A stretch of DNA of 64,000 nt from Irpex lacteus (lineage: Eukaryota; Basidiomycota; Agaricomycetes; Polyporales; Irpicaceae), in the NCBI GenBank assembly GCA_001986395.2, contig MQVO02000003.1:558001-622000 (forward strand), given 5' to 3'. How positions within the stretch are numbered: position 1 is the first letter of the stretch; every line of letters begins with the position of its first letter. This document shows positions 33,627-47,443 of this stretch, in pieces. The notes beneath the pieces were generated by a model. It did no database searches. It was not told the origin of the DNA and saw only the letters and a program-made list of their open reading frames with translations. Position numbers and translations under genes: made by a program.

Positions 33627-36469
33627 ATGGCGCCAGCACCCGACCATGTCGACGACGAGATGCACGAACTGAACCACGAAGCCGACTACCTCGACCAGAC
33701 AATCACCGTCGACAACAACGGCGTTCGCACTAACGGCAACAGCGAGAAACGACGCTCTGTCATCAATGGGAACGGAAATATTGATGCGGATGCGCAGGCG
33801 CAAGTCATCGAGTCGTTGCGAACTCAGATTCAAGACCTCTTCTCGCAGGTGTCGCAGCTGAATGGCAAGCTCGTTCGCTCGTATGACCGAGTCTCAGATT
33901 TGGAGGATGAGCTACACATTGCGTCGAGCAATCTCCGGGGTGCCACGCTCAAGGTCTCGCAGCTGGAACTCGAGCGGTCTCAACATATATCGGCTCTGAG
34001 CACCGGCTTACTGGTGGAGAAGGACCATGTCACTACAGAACTCAATCGCCTCATGGAGAAGGCTACAGAGGAGGCAGCGAAAGCAGGAGAAGCCGAGAGT
34101 GCGAGGGTGGCTATTGAGAAGGATTTGGATGACCTGAGTGCGAGCTTGTTCGACCAGGCTAACAGGATGGTGGCAGAAGCACGGTTTGCGCGGGCGCAGA
34201 GCGAGAGGAAAGTCGAGGAGACGGAGCAGGCTTTGAAGGGGGCCGAGGAGATAGTGGGCGTGTTGCAAACACAGATGCAGGCTCTACAGGCGGAAAAGGA
34301 GCAGGCAGCACAGAAGGTCGAAGAGATGCGCAACATCATGGGGAAAGGCAAGTGGGTGGAAAGAGGGACAGTGAACACTCATACGACGGAGATACACTTC
34401 TTAAACCTGCACTCTCCATACGCTGAGTATCTCTCGTTCATCGCCCATCTGCGTACCATTCGGCCGGCTACGCAACACACACCTGCCATGGCTACGCTTC
34501 TACCACAACCGTTCTTAGCGCGGCTCATAGCCGAAGATTCGTATGTCTTCTTTATCTAATCGTCCATGTCATACTCCTAACCAGTCACTCTCCACTGCAG
34601 CGACCCAACCATTCGATTAGACCTCGCCCCTTCACTAAACTGGCTCACTCGACGCTCTGTGCTGTCAGCTATTCACAGCGGCCAACTGAATATCGAGCCC
34701 ATGTCGACGGGTACGCTTCTGGAGGAGCTCAGTGCGCACACCACATCCGGGCTTGCACCGCATACCCATGTTACCTGCGCTCTTTGTGGCACGAATATCA
34801 TCGAGAACACTCCTTCATCCGTCCGCCCCTCTTCCTCCCCGCTTCCATCTCCGACTCGTAATGGCTCCTTTACTACCGGCTGGGGTTCGTCATTCTTGAA
34901 GTCGTCGCTACAGACGATATCTAATTCGCCCTTGGTCCATTCCTCAGCGACAAGAGGAGGACAGTCCAAACTGCCTTACGAGCCCCCGTCTCAAGTCTAC
35001 ATATTTAGGCTAGAGTCCGCTTCATCAGGCCTGCCCGTCTCATTGCCTCTCGCTTCCCAGCAGAACGGGACACAGACTCGAACAGCCACCATATACCCCC
35101 TTTGTACTTCAGGCTGGTGTCTCACACGATTGCGTACGACGTGCAGTCTTTGGGCTTTCATCCGGACAAGCGTTGTGGAGAAGATTTGGGAGGACGAACC
35201 ATACCTACCACCTCCCGCAGCTGACTCGTTATCACCGTCACCTGATGGCATCGATAGACCTTCTACACCAGCAAAGAAGGCTCGTATGGGTATCGGTGCA
35301 CTATGGGGTACTATGTCACGTTCGCTTAGCAACTCCAATGCGCCTGAAAAGCCGAACGGAGCGGAAACTCCCAAGCCGAAGGAAGCACCTGCTGTAGACC
35401 CCAAACCTCCTTTACGCAGAATGCCCCCGCCTCCTCCACCTCCACCTCGCCACCCATCCCACGGACCTTCTGCTACTCCCCACCACCTCCGCCCCGTCGC
35501 CAGCCGCCTCCACAAGCGCATTCTACACCTGCCACCTCTGATCCCGGTGTCGTGGCACCTGTCCCTGTACATCCTCCCTCCCATGTACCACCCCCGCTGC
35601 CGAAACGTAACAGGCAGAGGACTGAAAGCCCTGCTTTGCCTCAAGAACCCCCAGTTGAAGAAAAAGCACCTGTCACCACAGCTGACAGCGCTGACACACC
35701 TGCAGGTGCTCTCTCTCCTCCCGAAGAACATATCGACGAGTTCACAACACCTGTGGAAGAGCTCCCTGGGCCTCCCCCACTAGATATAGTTGCTGCAGCC
35801 CGTGTGCCTCTGCCACCATCAGCACCAGCGACTCCCACCACCGCAGTCGCACCTTCGTCTAATCCCCCCTCTCGTGCAGCAAGTCCCGCTCCTGGGGCAC
35901 CAACTGCTGTAGGCCATCCTGTTCCTCCGCCATTACCTCGACGTGCTGCTGCGCGTGCTCGCCCTTCCTCGATGGCTCTCAATCCGCCTATCACCGCCCC
36001 GCCTTCTGACGAACCTGCGACCGATGTGAAGACAGAGGAGGTATCGAAGGACGCTGGAGCAGATGAAAAGGTGCAGGAAGCGAAAGTTGAAGAGAGTACA
36101 CCTTCTGAAATGGTAGAAGGAGAGAAGGAAAACCAGGAGACAGAGAAGGAGAAGGAATTGGAGGTTGCTAAGGAGAAGGAAGCAGAGGCTGCCGCAGAGG
36201 GCGAGCTTCAGAGCGAGGAGCCCGCACCACCTGCGTATGAGGCAACCAATGGCCACAGCCAAGCTGAACCGGAGCTCGAGTCGCCTGTACAAGAGGTAGA
36301 GTTGGTCGTAGAGAAGGAGCTCACCGCAGAGCCCATCGAGGTTGAGAAGGCCGCTGAGCTCGACACCAGAATGTACGTGGGCATTGCAACCTGGGAGGAG
36401 CGGACGTGGCGCGAGTTGATGAAGCTGCGAGAGGAGATGTTCTGGGCGAGGGTGGGCGGTGTTCGGTGA
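33627..36469 (+). CDS. SEC2: Sec2-domain Rab guanine nucleotide exchange factor (with frame jump)
   Basis: Sec2/Rabin8 proteins activate the Rab Sec4/Rab8 on secretory vesicles. The start at 33627 (MAPAPDHVDDEM) is preferred; the frame is open upstream but not conserved-looking. A long coiled coil at about residues 60-230 carries the Sec2 signature (LFSQVSQLNGKLVRSYDR, LLVEKDHVTTELNRLMEKA, LDDLSASLFDQANRMVAEAR). Intron 34541-34600 joins to a second region, LAPSLNWLTRRSVLSAIHSG, a Cys-containing CALCG and GIGALWGTMSRSLS. The frame then shifts in the proline-rich stretch 35394-35503. From 35504 the Pro/Glu-rich tail continues in another frame to YVGIATWEERTWRELMKLRE and a stop at 36469. Either a weak-donor intron (35394-35503, GTAGAC...CCAG, 110 nt, phases fit, 890 residues) or a one-base loss in a C-run near 35480 explains it. 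Confidence 0.85.
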
Positions 36470-36936
36470 GAGGATTTAAATTGGATTTTTGCTATTATAT
36501 GCAAGGGGGTCGCGGTTGCTGTTACATTCTATGGACTATGTTTTAGATTGTCATATTGCTACTCATACTGTTCTGCATGGATCGAGCTTTGAACTTGCCT
36601 CTGCGGTACGTGTATTACTAAGCTAACTGCCTAATCAGGTTGTATGTGCTTGTGTGGGTCCAGCAGTTCCACTACGCCACCGCTCCTCTTTCTCCTGAAC
36701 CGCTGACATGCTTCTCATCTTTAGGTCCGGGTTTGACATATGGCATAAGTCTGAATGCCCTGAGTGCTCGTCATGGTGCATCATCATGCTGTGTATTGAG
36801 TAGTGGACACCTAAGACAAGTGTCTCCACAGGTGAAAGGCATATAAGACCTCTGGCCTCAGCGTCGTTGTCTTCATACTTTTTACCACCCCCCACACTTA
36901 CACAACTCACACTTGAACCTCCAAAATAAATTGAAC
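36470..36936. promoter_or_regulatory. Spacer and promoter of the small hydrophilic protein
   Basis: No gene is supported. CATATAAG at about 36839-36846 is a TATA candidate about 95 bp before the next start codon. Confidence 0.45.
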
Positions 36937-37745
36937 ATGCCGTTCGGACATGTAAGCCTTCATACCATCCAGCGCCATCTCCTCAAGCTCACTGCGCCTA
37001 TGATCTTTACAGAACCACAAGAACACTACTCAGGGTGTTGACGGATACGACCAGTCTCAGTCTGTTGGCCCTCTCGGCACGGGCGCCGGTCCTGAACGAC
37101 AACCTGCTGTTGCTCAGCCATATGAGACTCGCGCTCATCCTACCACTGGCGGTCCCGGTGCATACCACGAACAAGGTTTAACCTATCTGCCACCGCAACA
37201 ACAACAGGTATATATTTAACGGCATGCATCTCTTCTTCCCTCTGCTAAACTCTGCAAAATCTAGGGTGGCATGAACGACCCGTACGCGGACACAGTTGGC
37301 AATAACGATGTTGCCCCCGTCAACCACTTCAGCAGTGGCCAGAAGTCTGGCAGTGGTACTTCCACGACAGGGAAGATCGAGAGAGTTATCGGCACGGTGC
37401 TTCACAACCCGAAGCTGAAGGCGAAGGGGATCGAGAAGGAGAGAGAAGCGCAGGCTTTGCAAGCCCAGAAGGTGGAATTGAATGAAGCCGAGCGGCTTGA
37501 GCACGAAGCCGGGTTGAGGCGCGAGCGGGCTGTTCAGCATGGTAAGTTTGAAGTCTAAACCAAAGTGCAAAGGCAAACTTCTGATCTGCGTCTCTGTCTT
37601 AGGTGCGCACCCTGCGAATAAGGCTCTTGGTGGTGCCACTCAAGCCCAAGAGTTTGGAAACAACTTTGGTGGTCCTGGGCAGGATTCTTCGGCACTTGGG
37701 CCCAACGCCCCGTTGACCAACAATGCTCGCGGCCAGCTGTTGTAA
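36937..37745 (+). CDS. Small hydrophilic protein, conserved-looking, function unknown
   Basis: Exons 36937-36951, 37013-37207, 37265-37541 and 37603-37745 join in phase to 209 residues. The first exon codes only MPFGH. A Q/G/P-rich low-complexity part is followed by a charged amphipathic segment (GKIERVIGTVLHNPKLKAKG, then E/K/A-rich heptads to RRERAVQHGAHPANKALGG). There is no signal peptide, membrane segment or cysteine. The composition resembles LEA- or CsbD-like stress proteins, but I cannot assign a family with confidence. The consistent splice sites, phases and protein-like composition support a real gene. Confidence 0.75.
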
Positions 37746-38688
37746 GAATTGAGCCTTGTCCAGTATGATACCAAACCATGTACTATGACGTCAGGTTATT
37801 CTAACATACCCAGCTAATAATGCGTAATTTCTGAGTACTGTTGCGGTAGCGCAGGCCCCACTACTTTCAAGCTTACGTGAAACATCGGCCGACTGAAAGC
37901 CATTGGGGACCGACTTTACGTATCTTGGGCTGTAAGCATAGGCCACATTCACTTTGGTATTGGACTTCGAGTGTTCTTTAGCGTCGTGTGTGCGATAACA
38001 GAGTCCGTTCCACCAATCATGAGCCTGACGAGGCTAGCAAGTGACTTGACTCGAGCGGCTTATCGTCGGAACTTGGGCAGTATAGACAACTTGGTGACAA
38101 ATATTCTACTTTAGTTACCTACACTCTACGATGCCCCGCACAGTCTAGACTGTCGAAGAGGGGGTCCACTCTGAGTGGAATTTACGGCCCGCACCATGTG
38201 CCTACTTATTGGGTGCACTGCCCCGCGGCATCTTGTTGAGACTTTCGGCGCGCACTTGATCTCGTTCCTCCCACCATGATCTCTTCTCGCAAAAAGCAGC
38301 AGTGGAAGGTTGTTGCCAAGCAATATTATTCCTGTACGTTTACCTACAGTACTTCTCTGCTACTTACAGTACAACCGAAGCAGTCGAAGCGCATCGATTC
38401 TCAACCTTCTACAAGCCACGCGTGATCCGTAGTATCCATTGTTCAGATATGTGTCCGAGATCTTCTAGTAGCACTGCAGGTTCGTGCAGCGTGGTAGGGC
38501 TGGCCGAAACCATGCCGGCACATAATTTACCTTTCAGTTGTAGCCTGAGTCACTTGATTGGGCCATGTCGATAAGCCGGTCACATCTTATTCGCTTTTAA
38601 CAGAGCAAGCTGGTCCTGTGGTCGGACTGACGACTCGGAGTCTTTGCGCCCACCCCTCCTCTTCCTCTCCACGGACCCCCTCTCATCC
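37746..38688. other. Intergenic region, no gene supported
   Basis: About 940 bp with only short unsupported frames. It should hold the promoter of the DHA2 transporter; no convincing TATA box is seen. Confidence 0.5.
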
Positions 38689-41282
38689 ATGGTCGATTTC
38701 AAGGGCAGCGAGGAGACCCCTTCTGGAGCTGTGAGCGTGGCTCCTAGCATCCTGTCACCGACTATAGAAGATGAAGACTCCTCACCGACGGCGGTTCCCT
38801 CGGGGGCGACCACCCCAGCCAGAGGTCATGCCAAAACTGAAGTCGATCTGACTGACCAGACGAACTTCCTGCCTACGAAACAAGTGATCATGGTATTTAT
38901 GGGTTTATCTGTCGCTCTTGCGTGTTCGTTCCTCGACCAGACAATGTGAGCTGTGGACAAAGTTTGCTTGGCGCGTACGAGCCTTGCATGATGCCTAATA
39001 GCGTCATCGCTGCTGGTTACTAATGTCCTGATTTTATAGTGTCGCAACTGCTCTACCCCGCATTTCTTCCGACCTTCATGGTGGTCGAAGTAGTTCTTGG
39101 GTGGCTACAGCGTATCTGTTAACGAGGTAATGTTTGTCATCTTCACCTAGCCTCTCTCATAACTGATCTAGTATATTCTACTATCTTCTAGTCTTGCCTT
39201 CACACCACTATACGGTCGATGGTCTGATGTCTTCGGTCGAAAGCAGGTTCTCCTAGCATCCCTTGCCATATTTCTCCTCTTCTCGCTCGCATGCGCCCTA
39301 GCACACACCATGATACAGGTGATTCGATTCCGCTACGATGAACCACTCGCCTTACTAATCGGCAACGCCCAACGTTAGTTGATCATCTTCCGCGCCTTCC
39401 AAGGCATAGGAGGAGGAGGTAATTCAAGAAGCTCACTTTACTCTTTGTGGTCACTGACAAACTATGATACTCAGCAATCATCACTATGGTGCTCATCATG
39501 TCGGTCACCTTTCCCTCACTCATGAATACACTATCATTGACACGGTGTTTTCCTAGTATATCTGATATCGTGTCTCTCAAGGATCGTGGCAAATACCAGG
39601 GCATCAACGAGGCTATTATCGCACTCTCCAACGGTCTCGGTCCCGTCATCGGAGGACTCTTCTCAGAGTACACCACCTGGTCAGTATCGCCATACCATCG
39701 CCCTCTATATATCTGATCTCCTCATGTATCTATGTTCAGGCGATGGGCATTCTGGATCAACCTCCCCCTTGGCGGCATCGCGATCCTCGTATGCCTCTGG
39801 CTCCTTCCATTGAAGAGCGTAGGAGGAGATATGCGAGCCAAACTCCTACGGATAGACTACGTCGGTTCTTTGCTCACCATCTCTTCGTCTATCGCTGTCC
39901 TGTTGGGATTGAACTGGGGAGGTACGACGTACCCGTGGGTGTCTGCGCCCGTGCTTGTTCCTTTGATCTTGGGCGCTGCTATTTTTGCGGTCTTCATTTT
40001 CTGGGAGGCTAAGTACGCGCTGTTGCCCATTGTACCAGGTGCGCGTCTTTGGTTGTCGTGGCACTGCTTTGTTTCGCTGATTGGATGCGATGGACAGTTC
40101 ATATCTTTAGGAATAAGACGGTAGCCGGGGTTTTGCTATTGACGACTATGAAGTGAGTTCTATGATTGATTCTCAATGGCAGAAGACCAACATATTACTT
40201 CTAGTGGCATGACGTTCTTCTCCGTAGGTGAACTGACCCCGGCATGCGAGTGTTTTACTCACTTTATTGGTTCATAGATTCTTTACTATGTCCCCCAATT
40301 CCTCCAACTTGTTCGTGGAAATTCTCCCGTCACGTCGAGTCTTCTCCTTATCCCATTCCTCGGGCCCATTGCAATAGTGGTATTCTCTACCGGTGAGTAC
40401 ATCCCGAGCGTACATAATCCCGATGCTGAAAATTGGGATCCTCTTCCAGGTCAATATACTAGCCGCACGGGAGAATATCGTTACCCGATTATCATTGGAT
40501 TCGCTCTATGGAGCGTTGCACAAGGACTCGATACGACTATAAATGAGCACACGCCAACAGGGCGGATTATAGGTTTCTTACTCTTAGGCGGGTGTGCCTC
40601 TGGGTTCACATTCCAATCGTAAGTACAAGCTGTCTGTCTACTAAAATGTACTGCCACTGATGCCCGTGATACTAGGTCTTTGCTCGCCGCGCAGGCAGCG
40701 GTGCCCCGTCGTGAGATGGCGGTTGTCACTGGAGTTCGAAACTTTGTCCGACTGCTCGGGTCGACGATTGCACTGGCCATCTGCGCCTCCATCGTGAACA
40801 ACACGTTGCGTACAGAGATTCGCGGGTTGGGCTTGACCGAGGACCAGATCAGTGCGCTGGTGGATGACCCCACGATTATTAACGATCCCTCGAAGATTGA
40901 CATGAGTGAAGAAGCGAAACGCGTGGTCATTGCGGGGTACACGAAAGGCTTCCGTGCGGTCTTCTTTATGACGCTTGCGTGCACGCTCGTCGCGTTCTTG
41001 TCTGCGCTTTTCTTTGTGCAGCAGCACGAGTTGAATCGCGAGGACGATTTGGAATTGAAGAGGAAGGGTAAGGAGTTTATCAAGCAGCGGAAGTCAAAAG
41101 GTGCGGCAAAGGATTTGGAAGCTGGGGATGGCGATGTGCAGGGAGACGGAGACGAGGCAGAAGATGATGACAGCAAGGAGAAAACGAGTATACGTGCTAA
41201 CGAACAGAACGACATTGACGAAAAGTGGCAATCTGCCGACGGCACAAAGTATTCACCGGGGACCGAGTTGAAGAAGAGCTAA
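38689..41282 (+). CDS. MFS multidrug/toxin exporter, DHA2 (14-TM) type
   Basis: This is a drug:proton antiporter-like major facilitator of the 14-helix DHA2 group, probably in the plasma membrane. The start ATG at 38689 gives a ~65-residue Ser/Thr/Pro-rich cytosolic head before helix 1 (VIMVFMGLSVALACSFLDQT). Recognisable motifs are VATALPRISSDL, motif A-like YGRWSDVFGRK, FRAFQGIGGG, DIVSLKDRGKYQG, antiporter motif C as LSNGLGPVIGG, and RWAFWINLPLGGIA. Near the C-terminus AAVPRREMAVVTGVRNFVRLLG and a long acidic/basic cytosolic tail (GDGDEAEDDDSKEK) are seen. About ten exons are needed. One intron with donor GTCGGT near 39499 removes an in-frame insertion and restores LIISDIVSLKDRG. Substrate cannot be predicted. 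Confidence 0.9.
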
Positions 41283-41973
41283 CTTGATCTACTTATACAG
41301 TTTACGAGTTCATGACCGCCGCTGGACTTTATGTTCAGCATAGATAGATTTTTCTTAACAGCACACACTAGAAGCAGCTAGACCTGTAGTATAGATTTTC
41401 TCCAGTCGACCTTGTGCATGCACACGGTTTCAGCGAAAGTGCCTGGCTTTAGAACCAGAAGAAACCAGAAGCTGTACATTTACACGTACGCGGAACCGAC
41501 ACATCGGCGGAAGACCTGTACACGAGGCTGTGAGCGGGGAAGCCAAGTTCACACAACACCGAGCCAAAGTCGTGCCAAACTGTGACAAAGTATCATTTAC
41601 ACGGCCATTGCTATCCGTGCCTGCGACAGGGCGGGATGCACTGGGCAACCTGTGCGCTGCAGAACGGCGGGCGGTGATGCGTGACTGCTTTCGGTGACGT
41701 ATTGTGACAGGACAGCCTATTCAGGGTCGTGATTGGCCGTCATGCCACGTGTCTGCTATCTTTTTGGGCCAAGTGTGACATAGCTCAACATCTTGGGCGC
41801 TTGTGCGTTGACCAGGTTCTTAAGGTCGACGCGTCTGATATCCTTCCCTCACTTCTCCACTCTCCTCATCTCACTCTCAACCGCCATCCTTTAGGTGTGT
41901 ATTATCTGTGTTTTATGCTGAACAAACGACTAATCTGCGACTTTGGGTCCTCCAGACTTTCTTACGACCCATC
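41283..41973. promoter_or_regulatory. GFA1 promoter region
   Basis: A 691-bp gap. The last 120 bp are CT-rich (CTTCTCCACTCTCCTCATCTC near 41850), as in many highly expressed fungal genes lacking a TATA box. No gene is supported. Confidence 0.45.
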
Positions 41974-44463
<2,490 letters not shown>

Positions 44464-44877
44464 ACGGGTTCGTTCGCACACCCGAAAAACAAATACTGTA
44501 ACAATAACAGCGGACTGGAATGGATTTACTCATCATGGACATTGCCTGCCATTGTACCGGCCAGAACGGAGACTGGCCGGCTTCATTCTTGGACTCTTCG
44601 CTTCTTCGCGCGCGGGTTTAGCGGATCTACGACAAATCCCACATTTTGTAGAGGATGGACAACCTTCGGGTCTTCCGTCGAATGCAGTGTACCTACCTAC
44701 TATGGATTTGATGTTACGGATACGCACGTCTGACTTCTGCGGCACAGCTCATGATATTCTGGTACATCGTTGATTTTTGTCCCTTAGTGCGAGTGATTGC
44801 TTCTATCTTATACAGGGAAGTACAGTCGGAGTGCTAACGTGTTACAAAGGCTGATCGTATTCCTTGAGGTCAATTGA
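44464..44877. other. Convergent 3' regions of GFA1 and the MCT-like transporter
   Basis: Two genes converge across this 414-bp gap. No gene is supported in it. Confidence 0.5.
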
Positions 44878-46795
44878 TCACCGCCGAGTAGTGTTAACAT
44901 TGGAAGAGCTTGGGTACCGCCTCTCAACCACCCACCCGGCCGCGATGACCGCAGCTGCCGCCACGAAGCAAGAACCAGCATACACGATGACCTTCTCATA
45001 TTGACCTCCGTCGATCTTGAAACCTATCTCGTGCACGTGAGGATAACCGGCTGGTGGTGATGGCGACGGTGAGAGAGGGGACCGCGCGGGCTGTAGCGCG
45101 GTAGAGATGGGCGTGGAGAGGATGTTACCGATCCCGCGTGAAAGCATCAGGAAGCCGAATATCGTTGTAGATATAGTCGGGTCGTCTTCTATTATGGTGA
45201 TGTAGATAGATCAGAGCTTTGGTCGACTCGATAGGAGAGCAATATCGACTCACTGGCGATAGGCCTGACGAAGGCCGTCCACAAACTTTGATAGCCACTG
45301 GCCAGAAAACCGTACGCGATACCGTATACTATGATGCCGGCGAATGTGTAGGAGAACAGTCCCCAGAGGACAAAGACTGTGAGTGCTGTACAAAGCAACG
45401 TGCTGGATGCAAGTAACCACGGGCTGAAGCGATCAGAGAGCATCCCGAGGCTGATACGACCTATCACGCTTGTCCCATTGAGTAGAGCGAGAGCTAAGGA
45501 GGCAGAACTTGGGCTTAGACGTAAGGAGGATGCGTAGGCTGTTAAGCACGATAGATTGGTTAGTGAATTAATAAACGAGAGAGCGATCGATTCTCTTACT
45601 GGGGAGCCAAAGGACAGGAATATAGTAAGCGAGGCCTTGAAGTAGCGTGGCCAGGATGATTATCCAGAAGGTCTTGTTTCTTGCGTACGCGCGAGTGACG
45701 ATCGAAGATCGATATCCACGAGCACTTGGTCCCTGAACTCTGTTCACGGGTAGGCGACCACGGATGAATGGCACGGTGACTAAGAGTAGGGTTCCTTGTG
45801 CTATACTAAGGTATCGTAGTGTTTTAGAGGTGCTGTGCTTGTTCAGCAGTGGGGGGAGAATGAGCGGGAGGATAAGGCCCCCGACAGCTGTCCCTGTAAA
45901 CACGGCGGTAGGTTTAGAGGCTCGTGGCGTTCAATTGGTATATCACTCGCCTGCGTCGATCACACCGTTCGCTAGTCCACGACGGATGCGAAACCACTCA
46001 GACATGTAATATATCGTAGGGGCGTACAGCAGGGCTGTTTGTCGCTGAGTTTAGAGCCGTTTACGAAAGCCGTACTACGTACCTCCGCCAATGCCATACA
46101 GTACGCCTTGTAAAGCCACAAGTGAGACGATCTAGAACAAAAATTTCAGTTTAAGTATATGCATGAGTTTCCGCATGGTATATCGAGACGTGCCGTCCGA
46201 GCATAGCTCGCCCCAAGCAAGCTAGCAAAGATTACGACCAGGCCAAGCCACATAGATGTACGTCTGTGCCGTGGGTATCGTGCGACAAGAGGGTATGTGA
46301 TAGGCCCTATATTGGTATAAGAGAAACATGAATGATCTTAATAACAAGACTTGCGTACCAGTGCAATACATGATGCCCGAAGAAAGCGGGCCAACAAGCG
46401 GTAAGAGGAATGAGGCTTTGTTTTGAGACGACCAATACGGGTCATCTAGATACTTTGCGAGGAATACACCATAGGTGTTTGGGAAGCCCCATACAACTGC
46501 ATCGACGATGACTGCAGCTGCTAACTGGTGAAGAAGGAAAGGATCACTTTATCTTGTGGATTAAAGGATAAGCTATCCTGCGTACGAATGACCAGGCCCC
46601 GAAGCCTCGGTCTACCGGTGCCAAGGATGTTTCGTTGATACGTTCTGTTATTTCCTCAGCGTCGTCGGTAGCTTCTCCAATGATAGTGCGCAGTTGAACA
46701 TCGTCGCCCATTGTCTTTGAGCCCTTTGACTGTTCACCGCTAGAACTTTGGGCTGGCATGTTTGTCAGCTCAATGTCTACACTGCCAGTAGCCAT
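44878..46795 (-). CDS. MFS transporter, monocarboxylate-transporter-like
   Basis: This is a 12-helix MFS protein resembling fungal MCT/SLC16-type carriers (monocarboxylates or related solutes). The start MATGSVDIELTNMPAQ at 46795 gives a hydrophilic head of about 75 residues. Typical text follows across exons: FGAWSFV then WGFPNTYGVFLAKYL, GPLSSGIMY, LYAPTIYYMSEWFRIRRGLA, a very MCT-like NGVIDAGTAVGG stretch, PVLWLPAYASSLRLS, NGTSVIGRISLGMLSDR, and YGIAYGFLASGYQSLW. The last helix (GSCFVAAAAVIAAGW) precedes a short tail ending in NTTRR. Eight or so introns are needed. It converges with GFA1 and is divergent from the next transporter. Substrate is unknown. Confidence 0.82.
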
Positions 46796-47443
46796 CGCAG
46801 AAGGCCTTCAGTATCTGTAGTCTGTCACAGATTGCGGAGTAGAGTAAAAACTCGTCGTGCTTCTATTCACGAGTTGTGTGACTCAAATATATAATAGTAG
46901 ACGCACCCAAAATTACGTTAGAATGAGTACCAGTCAGGCAGTCGGGCCCATACGGAGCTCCGCTACGCTGATCAATCGACCGGGTCGACTTCAAATACAT
47001 ACCTAAGTATTGTTGAATTGAATGTTCATGCGGCGGCGACCACTGATACCCGTGCATCATGCACCTAGTAAATATGCCGCTCTTAGGTACTTACTAGTAC
47101 GTGACCACTGCAGTTCCTGCTAACCATGATACATGTCGTGTTATCGCATTGATGCCACGGTCGAAACTTACCAGATTACCAGACTCGAGGCATTTCAACA
47201 CGCATACGCAGTGTGATCAGTGATTATAACAAACACCAATTCGTACTCACCGCCTAGGGTGAAGAGGTGGTCATAAACCAACATTCTTATCCTCTTACAG
47301 TAAGTAATTTAAAGTGACGTAACCGAGATAACCGATTCAGACTAGGACGCGCTTTGATCACTGCGCTAAACTCAGCCACCTCTCCATCTCAGCTTTGCAC
47401 TTCCACCGCCGCTCTCTGCAACGTCGCCGCCGTCTTCCGCAGC
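46796..47443. promoter_or_regulatory. Divergent promoter region between two MFS genes
   Basis: A 648-bp gap between divergent start codons. No gene or TATA box is convincingly seen. Confidence 0.45.

Noticed and set aside
34997..35731. A 244-codon Gly/Arg-rich minus-strand frame
   Set aside because: It is the antisense of the proline-rich Sec2 tail; poly-Pro codons read backwards as poly-Gly. No independent support.
35552..36469. A separate 305-codon gene after the Sec2 homologue
   Set aside because: Its text continues the proline/acidic tail of the upstream frame and no promoter separates them; a frame jump within one gene is simpler.
40481..41245. A 254-codon Ser-rich minus-strand frame
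   Set aside because: Antisense shadow of the last DHA2 transporter exons.
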